A stretch of DNA of 64,000 nt from Prodigiosinella confusarubida (GTDB lineage: Bacteria; Pseudomonadota; Gammaproteobacteria; Enterobacterales; Enterobacteriaceae), in NCBI RefSeq assembly GCF_002847015.1, contig NZ_CP025085.1, positions 3,844,001-3,908,000 on the forward strand, in the 5' to 3' direction. Position 1 is the stretch's first letter, and each line of letters starts with the position of its first letter. This document shows, piece by piece, positions 36,784 to 46,147 of this stretch. The translations under genes and the position numbers were made by a program. The notes under the pieces were generated by a model. That model was not told the origin of the DNA. It worked only from the letters and a program-made list of their open reading frames with translations, and did not search any database.

Positions 36784-38372
36784 GTGGAACGAGCGCGATG
36801 AACAGCTCGGGGGCTACGGCGGCAGCCGCCGCTCCCGCCGTCTCCGCCCGCAACTGGTGTGCCATTATCGGTGGTTTGATCGGCGGCTTCATGGCCATTC
36901 TCGATATCCAGATCACCAACTCGTCGATGAAAGTGATTCAGGGTGCGCTGTCCGCCACGCTGGGCGACAGTTCATGGCTGATGACCGCCTACTTTACCGC
37001 TGAAATCGTCGCCATCCCGCTGTGTGGCTGGCTGTCGCAAGCGTTGGGTACCAGCCGTTACGCACTATGGTGCATCGTGAGCTTTCTGGCGGCATCATTG
37101 CTCTGTTCGTTCGCCTGGAATCTCGACTCGATGATTATTTTCCGGGCATTACAGGGGTTTAGCGGTGGTGCGCTGATCCCGATCGCCTTCCGGCTGATTA
37201 TTGAGATCCTGCCCAAAGAGAAGCGGCCGTTCGGCATGTCGTTGTTCAGCATCATCAGCACCTTTGCACCAGCAATTGGACCGGCGATGGGCGGCTGGCT
37301 AACCGACTCCTTCTCTTGGCACGCCATTTTCTACATCAATGCCGTACCGGCGTTGTTGGCCTTCGGGCTTATCAGTTACGGCCTGAAACACCCGCCGATC
37401 CGCTGGCAGGTGATCCGCGACGGCGATTACACCGGCATCGTCACCGGCATGTTATGGCTCGGTACACTGGAAGTGATCCTGGAAGAGGGGCGTAACAAGG
37501 GTTGGCTGGAATCTGACCTTATCTGCACGCTTGCAGTGATCTCGACCCTGTCATTCCTATGGTTTCTTTACGACCAACTGGTTCACCCGCGACCGCTAGT
37601 CAATATTCGCATGTTCCGGGACTCCGCCTTCGCCTACGCCACCGTAATTTTTGCCATGCTGGGCGTTGCCATATACGGCACGCTGTTTCTGGTGCCCTAT
37701 TATCTGACCATGATCCACGACTACAATGCGTCGCAGATCGGTAATGTGGTGATCTGGATGGGACTGCCACAATTGGCGATCCTACCGTTCATTCCGTGGC
37801 TGCTGCAACGGGTAAACCCTAAATATATGATTTTTATAGGCTTCTCTGGCCTTGCTATTAGCGCTTTCATGAACTGCCACATGGATAGCAACTTCGCAGG
37901 ACCGGAAATGAAGCTGTCGTTGCTGATCCGGGCTCTGGGCCAGCCGTTCATCATGGTGCCACTCTCCATCATTGCCACCCGCAACGTACAGGCGCAGGAC
38001 AGTGCGTCATCGGCGGTACTGATCAATATTTTCCGTAGTATCGGTGGCTCGTGCGGCACGGCGATCCTGACCACCGTATTTGCCGACCATGCCCGGATAC
38101 ATGCCGCGCAGATCCAGTCGGCAATGGCCTCCGGCAGCGATGCCTTCACCCGCTATCTGAGCAGCATCAAAATCCTGCTGGCGGGCCATGGCAGCGTAAC
38201 CAACAGCCTGCACGTAGAGAAGACGGCCTATTCCATTCTGGCCAACAACATCAAGATTCAGGCGGAAGTGATCTCATTCAATGACATGTTCTTCATCATG
38301 GGCGGTATGATGCTGGCAACCGCGTTTCTGGCGTTATTTGCCACACGAAATTTCCAGCTGTTTCATCATTGA
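36780..38372 (+). CDS. MFS drug:H+ antiporter, DHA2/EmrB type
   Basis: 530 residues with about 14 membrane segments. The first helix carries GGLIGGFMAILDIQITNSS, the DHA2 motif, followed by SWLMTAYFTAEIVAIPLCGW and LQGFSGGALIPIAFR with the antiporter motif C region GPAMGGWLTDSFSW. It overlaps the NRPS stop by 4 bp (ATGA). With the HlyD/EmrA-like protein encoded later in the operon it should form an EmrAB-type pump for the NRPS/PKS product, using an outer-membrane channel from elsewhere. Confidence 0.93.
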   Translation: MSGTSAMNSSGATAAAAAPAVSARNWCAIIGGLIGGFMAILDIQITNSSMKVIQGALSATLGDSSWLMTAYFTAEIVAIPLCGWLSQALGTSRYALWCIVSFLAASLLCSFAWNLDSMIIFRALQGFSGGALIPIAFRLIIEILPKEKRPFGMSLFSIISTFAPAIGPAMGGWLTDSFSWHAIFYINAVPALLAFGLISYGLKHPPIRWQVIRDGDYTGIVTGMLWLGTLEVILEEGRNKGWLESDLICTLAVISTLSFLWFLYDQLVHPRPLVNIRMFRDSAFAYATVIFAMLGVAIYGTLFLVPYYLTMIHDYNASQIGNVVIWMGLPQLAILPFIPWLLQRVNPKYMIFIGFSGLAISAFMNCHMDSNFAGPEMKLSLLIRALGQPFIMVPLSIIATRNVQAQDSASSAVLINIFRSIGGSCGTAILTTVFADHARIHAAQIQSAMASGSDAFTRYLSSIKILLAGHGSVTNSLHVEKTAYSILANNIKIQAEVISFNDMFFIMGGMMLATAFLALFATRNFQLFHH

Positions 38373-38381
38373 GGAAATATA

Positions 38382-39044
38382 GTGCAACAGAGAAACTCAC
38401 TCACTTTCTGGCGCTATCTAAGCTCTCGCGCCGCGCTGCTGAACATCATCATTCCGCTGGCGCTGTACAACGGCGCACTCTACTTCTCCGGCGCTGGCAT
38501 GGCGCTGCTGGTCAGCGCCATCTGGGCTGGCGTTCTCGCCGTGTTGAGCGGCGATCGTCAGGCGACACTGTCGGTGGCACTGATGATCCTGCTGTCCGGC
38601 GCCAGCCACTATGTGTTCCTGCTCCATCCGGCATGGCTACCCATCCAGCGAGAGGCGGTATTTCTGGCACTGAGCGGCGCCCTGACCGTCACCGTGGTGT
38701 TTCTCTGCTACTCACTGCGTGGCCGCCCCATTGTGCGCACACTGGCGGAACAGGCGATACCAACGCTTACCACGCTGTCAGTGTATGGCACGCCAGCCTA
38801 CGCCCGCGTCTGGCAGGAAGTGTCGCTGGCGTGGGTGACGGTTTATCTGCTCAAGGCCGCGCTGATATACGGGCTCTATCGCCTAACCAGCACATGGCTG
38901 GATGCTTTTCTGCTGCTCGCTGGCTGGCCGCTGACGCTGGCGATGATTTTTTTCAGTTTCCGCTGGCCGCGTTATCGCTGGCGAGCGATAGCCAAACAGC
39001 GTAACGCCCTTGCCGGGCAGCCAGATGGCACCGAATCAAAATAA
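38382..39044 (+). CDS. Integral membrane protein of unknown function
   Basis: 220 residues with about six hydrophobic segments (LLNIIIPLALYNGALYF, MALLVSAIWAGVLAVL, ATLSVALMILLSG, VFLALSGALTVTVVFL, WVTVYLLKAALIYGLY, FLLLAGWPLTLAMIFFSF). It starts at GTG 38382 after GAGGAAATAT. An overlapping +1 frame is Arg- and His-rich and is rejected. It resembles VC0807-type small membrane proteins in general form. Its place between the pump and reductase genes suggests a role in export or immunity, unproven. Confidence 0.8.
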   Translation: MQQRNSLTFWRYLSSRAALLNIIIPLALYNGALYFSGAGMALLVSAIWAGVLAVLSGDRQATLSVALMILLSGASHYVFLLHPAWLPIQREAVFLALSGALTVTVVFLCYSLRGRPIVRTLAEQAIPTLTTLSVYGTPAYARVWQEVSLAWVTVYLLKAALIYGLYRLTSTWLDAFLLLAGWPLTLAMIFFSFRWPRYRWRAIAKQRNALAGQPDGTESK

Positions 39045-39066
39045 CTCACAGGACTATGAGGACGCT

Positions 39067-40086
39067 ATGACCCACTATGAAAATAAGGCTGTTGTACTGG
39101 CCAGACACCCTGAAGGTGCTCTACAAATCAGCGATTTTCGCATGGAAGCCAGGTCGGTAAGAGCACTGGAGCCGGGTGAGTTTCTTATCGCCAACCACTG
39201 GCTCTCCATCGACCCTTACACCCGGCCGCGATTGAATCGGCACACGGACTACGTCAGCCCCATCGGGCTTGGCGAAATCATTTCGGGAGAAACAGTGGGA
39301 GTAGTGGTGGCATCCCGCACCCTGCACTATCAGGAAGGCGATAAGGTCTTCGCCTATTCCGGCTGGCAGCAATATCACATCACCAACGATCAAGACTTCA
39401 TCGTTCACAAGCTGCCACCCACCGATCTGCCAGACACCGTATTTCTCAACACCGTCGGTACGCCGGGACGTTCCGCCTATTTCGGAATGATGCGCATCGC
39501 CAAACCGCACGCCGGCGAAGTGTTGGTAGTCTCCGCCGCCTCCGGTGCCGTAGGTTCGATAGTGGGACAAATGGGCAAAATGGCTGGTTGTCGGGTAGTG
39601 GGTATCGCCGGCAGCGCAGAAAAATGCCGCTATGTGGTGGAAGAGCTGGGATTCGACGCCTGTGTTAACTATCGCGATGACGACCTGAAGAAACAACTGC
39701 GTCACGCCTGCCCGGATGGCGTGGATATCTACTTTGAAAACGTCGGTGGCCGCATCTCTATGCTGGTGGCACAATTGCTCAACGAAGGCGCCCGGGTACC
39801 AATCTGCGGTAACGCCGCTCAATACGACAAGGGGACTGATGTCAACGTTTCCAGCCCAACGGCGTTTTTTTCCTCCTTGCCGGATGCGCCGACCAACCGC
39901 TTCTTTCTAGTGACCGAGTGGTTCAAGGACTACCCAGAATCCGACATGTGGCTACTTAAAGCGCTGAGCGAAGGGAAACTCAAATATCGGGAAACCCTGA
40001 TTGCCGGGCTGGAAAACGCACCGCAGGCTTTCGTCGACCTGTTGAACGCCAGACATTTCGGCAAGCAAATCATCAAAATCGTGTGA
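39067..40086 (+). CDS. NADP-dependent alkenal/enone reductase, MDR family (CurA/YncB-like)
   Basis: 339 residues. It starts MTHYENKAVVLARHPEG after an AGGAC site; a longer frame from 39010 overlaps the membrane protein gene. WLSIDPYTRPRL, FAYSGWQQY and the NADPH motif VSAASGAVGSIVGQMGK are typical of zinc-free medium-chain reductases such as prostaglandin or leukotriene B4 reductases. These reduce C=C bonds next to a carbonyl. The PKS has KR and DH but no ER, so this enzyme could act in trans on the enoyl intermediate or on the released product (inference). Confidence 0.9.
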   Translation: MTHYENKAVVLARHPEGALQISDFRMEARSVRALEPGEFLIANHWLSIDPYTRPRLNRHTDYVSPIGLGEIISGETVGVVVASRTLHYQEGDKVFAYSGWQQYHITNDQDFIVHKLPPTDLPDTVFLNTVGTPGRSAYFGMMRIAKPHAGEVLVVSAASGAVGSIVGQMGKMAGCRVVGIAGSAEKCRYVVEELGFDACVNYRDDDLKKQLRHACPDGVDIYFENVGGRISMLVAQLLNEGARVPICGNAAQYDKGTDVNVSSPTAFFSSLPDAPTNRFFLVTEWFKDYPESDMWLLKALSEGKLKYRETLIAGLENAPQAFVDLLNARHFGKQIIKIV

Positions 40087-40171
40087 TCCAACTGGCCGGG
40101 AAGCACCTCGAACATCGATTCCCGGCTAATTTGCAACACCTGGAATTACAATTCTTTGTAACAGGGACACT

Positions 40172-41179
40172 ATGAAATACTTCAAGAAAATCATTCTGCC
40201 GCTGCTGGTAGTCCTACTAGTAGCGGGTTACCTGTACTGGCTGCTGTACTGGCGTTATTTCCAGACCACAGATAACGCCTACACCCAAAACGACATCACC
40301 AATATCAGCGCTCGCATCAGCGCCCAGGTGATGCACTCCTTTATTCAAGACAACCGTGAAGTGAGGCAGGGGCAGTTGCTCGCTATCCTCGACGATCGCG
40401 CCTACAAAGTCGCGGTTCTGAAGGCTGAAGCTGACGTCGCGCAGATGGAGGCGGCGCTGGCCAACGCCCGGGCCAGTTACGAGATGCAGAAAAGCACCAT
40501 CAACGAATACAACGACAGCTTGCGTTCAGAGCAGGCCAGCGAGAAATATGCCCACCAGCAGATGCTGCGTTACCGTCAGCTTAGCGCTAATCGCTACGTC
40601 TCGGCAGGGGACATGGACAACGCCGACTCTACCTACAATGTCGAAGCGGCCAAAGTGGCGCAGGCGCAGTCAAGCCTACAGACTCAGAAGGCCAAACTAC
40701 CTGTACTACAAACCGCCATCGAACAGGCCGAAGCCGACCTGAAGCAGGCGCAGGCCAGCCTGGAAGCGGCAAAGTTGGAGCTCACCTACACCCGCATTAC
40801 CGCCCCGATTGACGGCGTGATTGGCAACCGCAGCTTGCAGGTGGGCATGCTGCTCCAGGCCGGGCAAACGATCGCCAGCATCGTCGCCGACCAAAGACCG
40901 TGGGTCATTGCCAACTTCAAGGAAACGCAAAAAGGGGACATGAAGGCTGGTCAGCCGGTAGAGATCACCATCGACAGCTATCCGGGGCAGGTATTCCACG
41001 GCCACATCGACAGCCTCTCCCCCGCCACCGGTTCTATTTTCGCGCTGCTACCAGCGGACAACGCCACCGGCAACTTCACCAAAGTGGTACAGCGCGTCCC
41101 AGTGAAAATTGTGTTCGATACGCCGGTGAATATCGCCAGCGGCCTTTCCAGTGAGATCACGGTGGATACCCGCCGGTAA
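40172..41179 (+). CDS. HlyD/EmrA-family membrane fusion protein
   Basis: 335 residues. A single N-terminal membrane anchor (LPLLVVLLVAGYLYWLLYW) is followed by the TTDNAYTQNDITNISARISA beta-barrel/lipoyl start, a long coiled coil rich in Ala and Gln (about 80-205) and ITAPIDGVIGNRSLQVGMLL, the returning lipoyl half. It is the periplasmic adaptor for the MFS pump encoded upstream. It is the last gene of the NRPS/PKS operon; a convergent regulator gene follows. Confidence 0.93.
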   Translation: MKYFKKIILPLLVVLLVAGYLYWLLYWRYFQTTDNAYTQNDITNISARISAQVMHSFIQDNREVRQGQLLAILDDRAYKVAVLKAEADVAQMEAALANARASYEMQKSTINEYNDSLRSEQASEKYAHQQMLRYRQLSANRYVSAGDMDNADSTYNVEAAKVAQAQSSLQTQKAKLPVLQTAIEQAEADLKQAQASLEAAKLELTYTRITAPIDGVIGNRSLQVGMLLQAGQTIASIVADQRPWVIANFKETQKGDMKAGQPVEITIDSYPGQVFHGHIDSLSPATGSIFALLPADNATGNFTKVVQRVPVKIVFDTPVNIASGLSSEITVDTRR

Positions 41180-41300
41180 CGGTTCAAACATACCCGCGAT
41201 ACACAGGCGGCATTTCGTTATACGTCGCCGGTTATGCCCTCCCCGGCTGATCCGGCGCATGGTTCCATGCGGTATCTTCATCGCCGCAGACTGGCAAGAT

Positions 41301-41903
41301 TCAATGCAAACCATACTGACGCAACAAGCCAGCCAACCGAGGATTACCACGAAACAGCAGTCGTCGATCAGACAGAATGAGTTGTACCTTGGTGAACAGT
41401 TCCCAGTCATTAACGACTCCCAGCTTCACCATCGCTGAGCGCTTATAACGACTCAGATCCTTGATACTCCAGCATGTCAACGCATGTGCTTCAGAAATGG
41501 TCATCTCGAGGGAAAAAAGCATCAACACAAACTGTTCTTTATAATTCAGCAAATGCCAGAGATGCTCCGTTCTCGGGTCACCCTGACTGTCCATCAATGC
41601 CAGCGTCTGACGCATACAGCAGGTGAGTTCGTCACACGGCATTTTGATATCAATAAAATAGGGCGCACCAGAGCACACTCCATGCAACACCCGCCAAACT
41701 TTATCGTCGCCAATAACGATCATGCGCTTTTTTTTAGTATGTTTTATTTTTATATAATCACTCATCCCCAATGCACTGCTATCGCAAAAATACACAAAAG
41801 TATTATCAGGAATAATGAGTTTCTCTATCATTGACATGGCTGCTATTTTCATAAAACCATTTCGAGATAAAACATTAATTCGGGTATTTTCATGTATTGT
41901 CAT
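41301..41903 (-). CDS. Orphan LuxR-type HTH regulator
   Basis: 200 residues. The C-terminal part (about 125-185: NYKEQFVLMLFSLEMTISEA, then WSIKDLSRYKRSAMVKLGVV) aligns with LuxR/FixJ helix-turn-helix domains, with some consensus residues changed. The N-terminal part has no AHL-domain motifs and no clear receiver Asp, as in RcsA/BglJ-like auxiliary regulators. The start at 41903 follows GGGAGGAT; the frame from 41927 would include that site. It is convergent with the NRPS/PKS operon and is a candidate pathway regulator. Confidence 0.75.
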   Translation of the reverse strand: MTIHENTRINVLSRNGFMKIAAMSMIEKLIIPDNTFVYFCDSSALGMSDYIKIKHTKKKRMIVIGDDKVWRVLHGVCSGAPYFIDIKMPCDELTCCMRQTLALMDSQGDPRTEHLWHLLNYKEQFVLMLFSLEMTISEAHALTCWSIKDLSRYKRSAMVKLGVVNDWELFTKVQLILSDRRLLFRGNPRLAGLLRQYGLH

Positions 41904-42670
41904 AATATCCTCCCTGGACAAATACATTTCTTATAAAAAATGCAACATTTCCTTTACAACGAATCACTCATCGAAACAATTAATTAAGCGATAGCTGATA
42001 GTCGTTGAAATAATATTTTCTACATTTTTCTCTTACATCAAAAAATAAATTTATACTCGCTATCTCATTATTTCATTTACATTCATTCAAACGTAATAAT
42101 GCTAATGGCCTTTTTATACCAAATAGATTTCGAGTTGCAGGAAAACGACAAGTGAAGAGATCCCGATGAGCTCACCAAAGTAAGTGATGCGGGCGACAAT
42201 TCTGCCTGGAACAGAGTTAAACGCTACTTGCAGCAGTCCCAAAAGGTCGAAGCTCAAATATGAGTCAAGTAATTAAACACTACCAATGCATCTGCAACTC
42301 AAAAGATAACGAACAGATAATTAATACCATGTTATACCCTATATATCATGCTTATTTTAATAGATACGGACACTCTTTTTAACCAAAAAACACAATTAAT
42401 AATAATTAAAAAATACATAAAAAACACACAATAGAAAATTAAAAGTGCGTTGTTAATGCTATTTTTTATGAATTTAATGGGAATTTATCTGATATATTTT
42501 CAATACTGCGGGGCTAATCATTAGCATGAGATATGACAAACAGCAGGAGAATATTACGTATTCTTACAATATTGATTGCACCCACGAGCAATAAACACTG
42601 GCCTAAGTGAGATTCTGGTTTTCAAATTATTCAGAAGCGGACCGTGCTGCTACATCCACTCATCAGACTT
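41904..42670. other. AT-rich intergenic region at the right edge of the NRPS island
   Basis: No gene is recognised. It carries a degenerate dispersed repeat (42115-42312) and a long AT-rich stretch, as expected at an island edge. Confidence 0.5.
42115..42312. repeat. Dispersed intergenic repeat, degenerate copy
   Basis: It starts ATACCAAATAGATTTCGAG, contains GATCCCGATGAGCTCACC and AAGTAAGTGATGCGGG, and ends CATCTGCAACTCAAAAGAT. The ends are imperfect inverted repeats of each other (AGATTTCGAGTTGCAGG against GCATCTGCAACTC). This is the longest copy in the window; the family is common in soft-rot enterobacteria from memory. Confidence 0.65.
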
Positions 42671-42696
42671 ATTTGCTGCACAACAGTGCAGCAAAT
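42671..42696 (-). terminator. Terminator of the budC-like gene
   Basis: ATTTGCTGCAC-AACA-GTGCAGCAAAT is a perfect 11-bp stem with a 4-base loop, 8 bp beyond the minus-strand stop. Confidence 0.75.
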
Positions 42697-42704
42697 ATCC
42701 ACTA

Positions 42705-43484
42705 TTACCGGTAAATCAATCCGCCATCAATCATCGGCGCCTGCCCGGTCATATAATCCGAATCCGGACTAGCCAGATAGGCGACAAATGCTGCAACATC
42801 ATCCGGGGTTTCAGCCCGACCTAATGCAATGCCGCCGACATATTTCTCATAGGTCTCACCAATTTTAGCACCGGTTTCTTCCGACATACGCTTATCAATA
42901 TCAACCCACATATCAGTGCCCACTACCCCTGGACAATACGCATTAACAGTAATTCCGGCGCTTGCCAGCTCTTTTGCCGCCGCTTGAGTGATTGCCCGCA
43001 CGGCAAATTTGGTCGCAGAATAGATCCCCAATAAAGCAAAACCCTCATGCCCGGCAATCGACGAAGCATTGATAATTTTACCCTTCTGCTTTAGTTGTTT
43101 AAATTTCTCTGCCGCCGCCTGAATTCCCCACAGCGTACCTTGCAGATTAATACCGAATATTTTATCCACTTCCTGAGGAGTAACCTTAAGTAACGGATTA
43201 ACCTGGCTGATACCCGCATTGTTGACAATAATATCAAACCCACCCAGTTCTTTTGCGGCAAACTCGACAGCCGCGAATACTTCCTCACGGTGGCTGATAT
43301 CAGCCTTAAAGGTGACAGCCTTGCGTTTTAATGCTCTGATTTCTTCAGCGACTGCTTTGATTTTGTCATCTTTAACATCCACCAATGCTACATCCGCACC
43401 ATCTCGCGCCAAACGTAAGGCAATAGCCCGGCCGATGCCTTGCCCCGCACCGGTAACCAACGCAACTTTTCCATCTAACGCCAT
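42705..43484 (-). CDS. SDR, acetoin/2,3-butanediol dehydrogenase-like (BudC type)
   Basis: 259 residues, close to the BudC length. The cofactor motif is TGAGQGIGRAIALRLARDG near residues 12-30, followed by NNAGISQ, the Ser in NASSIAGHEG, YSATKFA with Tyr and Lys, and PGVVGTDMW. The DxW segment and DSDYMTGQAPMIDGGLIYR tail are typical of meso-2,3-butanediol dehydrogenases that interconvert acetoin and butanediol with NAD. The start at 43484 follows GAGGAGAAAT. It is a single-gene unit with its own terminator. Confidence 0.85.
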   Translation of the reverse strand: MALDGKVALVTGAGQGIGRAIALRLARDGADVALVDVKDDKIKAVAEEIRALKRKAVTFKADISHREEVFAAVEFAAKELGGFDIIVNNAGISQVNPLLKVTPQEVDKIFGINLQGTLWGIQAAAEKFKQLKQKGKIINASSIAGHEGFALLGIYSATKFAVRAITQAAAKELASAGITVNAYCPGVVGTDMWVDIDKRMSEETGAKIGETYEKYVGGIALGRAETPDDVAAFVAYLASPDSDYMTGQAPMIDGGLIYR

Positions 43485-43868
43485 GATATTTCTCCTCAAC
43501 GTACAACGACAAAGATGGCTGACATGTTTCATTTTAGCCAGCCCGTTTCACTAAAATTAAAATCTGTTTACTGAGTATAGACGTTAAAATAAGCCCGCTT
43601 ATCACATTAATGAGTAACAAACTCTCTCTGCTTCAAATGATTTTATTCAACCATCAGGCGATTTAAGTCATCATCTGACATACTCATATTAATCATTCTT
43701 GTCCCGGCATAAGCAGGACGATGTCGATCGTGCTACATTTAAATAAATATAAAAATCAATCATGTATATAGCCAATAGATTTCAAGATACCGGAAGGCGG
43801 CAAGCAAACGCATCTGCAACTTGAAAGATGAAAGGTATATCTGCATGGCTCTGAATGGAGAACGCATC
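43485..43868. other. Divergent intergenic region, budC-like gene and pfkB
   Basis: No gene is recognised. It holds both promoters and a dispersed-repeat copy at 43765-43838. Confidence 0.5.
43765..43838. repeat. Dispersed intergenic repeat, short copy
   Basis: TATAGCCAATAGATTTCAAG at one end and CATCTGCAACTTGAAAGATG at the other match the ends of the copy at 42115-42312, with most of the centre missing. Confidence 0.6.
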
Positions 43869-44834
43869 ATGCTACAGATCTTTACGCTCACGCTCGCTCC
43901 TTCGCTGGATTGCGCCACCACCACGCCCAGAATTTACCCGGAAGGCAAACTACGCTGCACCACACCGGTATTTGAACCCGGAGGCGGGGGTATCAATGTC
44001 GCCCGGGCGATTGTCCATCTGGGTGGTGAAGCCAGTGCCATTTTTCCGACCGGCGGCCCGACGGGCGAACATCTGGCGGAGTTACTTAAACAGGAAGGTG
44101 TCGGAACCGACACCGTACGCACGCAGGACTGGACGCGACAGAATCTGCATGTCCATGCAGATAACAGCGGCGAGCAGTATCGCTTTGTGATGCCCGGAGC
44201 CAGGCTGACTGAAAGCGAACTTGAACAGTTGCTCGACCGGGTGTTAAAACTTCCCTCGGGTTCAATATTGGTCATCAGCGGTAGCCTGCCGCCCGGTTGT
44301 GATGTCGACAAACTGACACATTTAGTGAAACAGTCACAGGCCAACGGGTTACGTTGCATCATCGACAGTTCCGGCCCGGCGTTGGATGCCTGCCTAAAGC
44401 TCGGTAGTCTGGCACTGGTGAAACCGAACCAAAATGAGCTGTCAGCCCTGATTGGGCGGCCATTGGAAAGCCCGGATGACGTTTACAACGCCGCATCAGC
44501 GCTGGTGAAGAAAGGAGCGACGGAACGGGTCGTGGTATCACTGGGTCCACAGGGGGCGCTGGGCGTAGACCACAAGGGGCGTATACAGTTTGTTCCGCCG
44601 CCGGTGAAAAAAATGAGTACCGTCGGTGCCGGTGACAGTATGGTCGGCGCGATGGCCTTAAAGCTGGCCGCCGGGGCCGAACTGGACGAAATGGTACGCT
44701 ATGGCGTTGCCGCCGGTACCGCCGCGACACTGAACCACGGAACCCGCCTCTGTACCCGGGAAGATACTCAGCGATTGTATGACTATATTCTTCAGAGCAA
44801 CATGGTTTCCCATGACAACATTACGCCAAAGTAA
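43869..44834 (+). CDS. pfkB: 6-phosphofructokinase II (PfkB)
   Basis: 321 residues of the ribokinase/PfkB family. It has LAPSLDCATTTPRIYPEGKL, the GGGGINVARAI substrate loop near residue 37, LVKPNQNEL near 185, and the DTPAGD-like anion hole KKMSTVGAGDSMVGAMALKL near 250 with the catalytic Asp. It phosphorylates fructose 6-phosphate to the 1,6-bisphosphate in glycolysis. The ATG at 43869 follows GGAGAACGCATC; the longer frame from 43821 runs into the repeat. Confidence 0.92.
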   Translation: MLQIFTLTLAPSLDCATTTPRIYPEGKLRCTTPVFEPGGGGINVARAIVHLGGEASAIFPTGGPTGEHLAELLKQEGVGTDTVRTQDWTRQNLHVHADNSGEQYRFVMPGARLTESELEQLLDRVLKLPSGSILVISGSLPPGCDVDKLTHLVKQSQANGLRCIIDSSGPALDACLKLGSLALVKPNQNELSALIGRPLESPDDVYNAASALVKKGATERVVVSLGPQGALGVDHKGRIQFVPPPVKKMSTVGAGDSMVGAMALKLAAGAELDEMVRYGVAAGTAATLNHGTRLCTREDTQRLYDYILQSNMVSHDNITPK

Positions 44835-44859
44835 CCAACTGATTTAACAGGCCATGATG

Positions 44860-44887
44860 GGGGTTGATACGTCACGAATTCAACCCC
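44860..44887. terminator. Hairpin between convergent pfkB and cbpM
   Basis: GGGGTTGA and TCAACCCC form a perfect 8-bp stem around 12 bases, 25 bp past pfkB and 19 bp past cbpM on the other strand. Confidence 0.6.
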
Positions 44888-44906
44888 TGTCAAGGCGTCC
44901 CGCGCC

Positions 44907-45209
44907 TCAGGGCGTCATCAGAAAACGATCAAGCTGCCGGCGTAACTGCTCATTCTCTTTCTTGAGCTCCTCGAGCTTATCCAGCAACGTTAGCGTCATC
45001 GCAATGCCTGACCAGTCCAGATCCAGCTCGGCCTGCAATCGCAAAGCGCGCTTAAGGCAGCTCACCGCGCGAGAATCGAAGATCCAGTGCGGATCTTCCG
45101 GTTCCAGTGGGACAATAACACCCAGCCCCACCACTTCAATCAGCTCGTCCTGAGAAATATCCACCGACTGACACAACTCCATCACGGTAAACGTCATTTC
45201 TTCAGACAT
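44907..45209 (-). CDS. cbpM: Chaperone modulator CbpM
   Basis: 100 residues with a MerR-like fold and a C-terminal coiled coil (DKLEELKKENEQLRRQLDRF). CbpM binds the J-domain protein CbpA and blocks its co-chaperone and DNA-binding activity (established in E. coli). The start MSEEMTFTVMELC at 45209 lies 5 bp after the cbpA stop, so both are in one operon. Confidence 0.92.
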   Translation of the reverse strand: MSEEMTFTVMELCQSVDISQDELIEVVGLGVIVPLEPEDPHWIFDSRAVSCLKRALRLQAELDLDWSGIAMTLTLLDKLEELKKENEQLRRQLDRFLMTP

Positions 45210-45214
45210 CGTAC

Positions 45215-46147
45215 TTACTCCCATCCGGCTCGAGGATTAAATGCAGCCTGCTCCGCAAGTTGTTTCCACAGAGCACTGACTTTTTCATCTGGTTTCGCGG
45301 GCATAACCACCTTCAGAATGGCATACATGTCTCCAGTCCCTTTTTTACTGACCAATCCTTTTCCTTTAATTCTCAGCCGGTTTCCGCTCTGGCTACCGGG
45401 AGGAATCGTCAGGGAAATTTTATCCGTGAGTGTCGGCACCTCAATCCGCGAGCCTAACGCAGCCTCCCACGGTGCCAGCGGCACCACAATGTGCAGATCC
45501 CGACCGTCAATATCAAACAGAGGATGCGGAGCAATACGAATAACCAGGAATAAATCACCGTCAGAACCACCACCAATTCCCGCACACCCTTGCCCTTTCA
45601 GGCGAATACGGTCCCCATCCGCCACACCGGCCGGGATCTTCACATTCAATGTTTTGGCTATTTCTCGAATCTGACGACCGAATTCATCATAGACCGGCAA
45701 CTGGTAAGAAATAGGCCGGTTTTGTCCCACCAGCGTTTCTTCTAAAAATAACGAGATCTTCATTTCAAGATCTTGCCCACGTATACCATGGGTTCGGTGG
45801 GATCGAGCAGAAGATCGATGTCCTGCCGCAGCGTGGCTACCAAACATTGACTCAAAGAAATCAGAAAAATCATGCTGCGCCTGCCCATCGCCTCTGAAGC
45901 CCGGAGAGGGCTCAGAAAATCGAGGATCGTTACGGTGCTGTCTTAGTTCATCATATTCGGCGCGACGCGTGTCATCTTTCAGCACTTCATACGCTTCGGC
46001 AACCGCCTTAAACTTATTTTCCGCATCCGGCTCGGTGCTGACATCAGGATGATACTTTCGCGCTAGTCGGCGGTAAGCCGTTTTGATCGTTTTCAGATCG
46101 GCAGATGGCTGTACTTCCAGCGCGGCATAGTAATCTTTAAACTCCAT
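45215..46147 (-). CDS. cbpA: J-domain co-chaperone / curved-DNA-binding protein CbpA
   Basis: 310 residues. The N-terminal J-domain carries [16 protein letters not shown] with the HPD motif near residue 33. A short G/F-like linker (about 75-115) and two C-terminal substrate-binding beta domains follow ([40 protein letters not shown]). There is no zinc-finger domain, as in CbpA rather than DnaJ. It acts with DnaK and binds curved DNA in stationary phase. Confidence 0.95.
   Translation of the reverse strand: MEFKDYYAALEVQPSADLKTIKTAYRRLARKYHPDVSTEPDAENKFKAVAEAYEVLKDDTRRAEYDELRQHRNDPRFSEPSPGFRGDGQAQHDFSDFFESMFGSHAAAGHRSSARSHRTHGIRGQDLEMKISLFLEETLVGQNRPISYQLPVYDEFGRQIREIAKTLNVKIPAGVADGDRIRLKGQGCAGIGGGSDGDLFLVIRIAPHPLFDIDGRDLHIVVPLAPWEAALGSRIEVPTLTDKISLTIPPGSQSGNRLRIKGKGLVSKKGTGDMYAILKVVMPAKPDEKVSALWKQLAEQAAFNPRAGWE

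Noticed and set aside
38369-39004. 211-codon open frame overlapping the membrane protein at 38382
   Set aside because: It is rich in Arg, His and Pro with no membrane segments, while the frame from GTG 38382 gives a coherent six-helix protein with a good ribosome-binding site.
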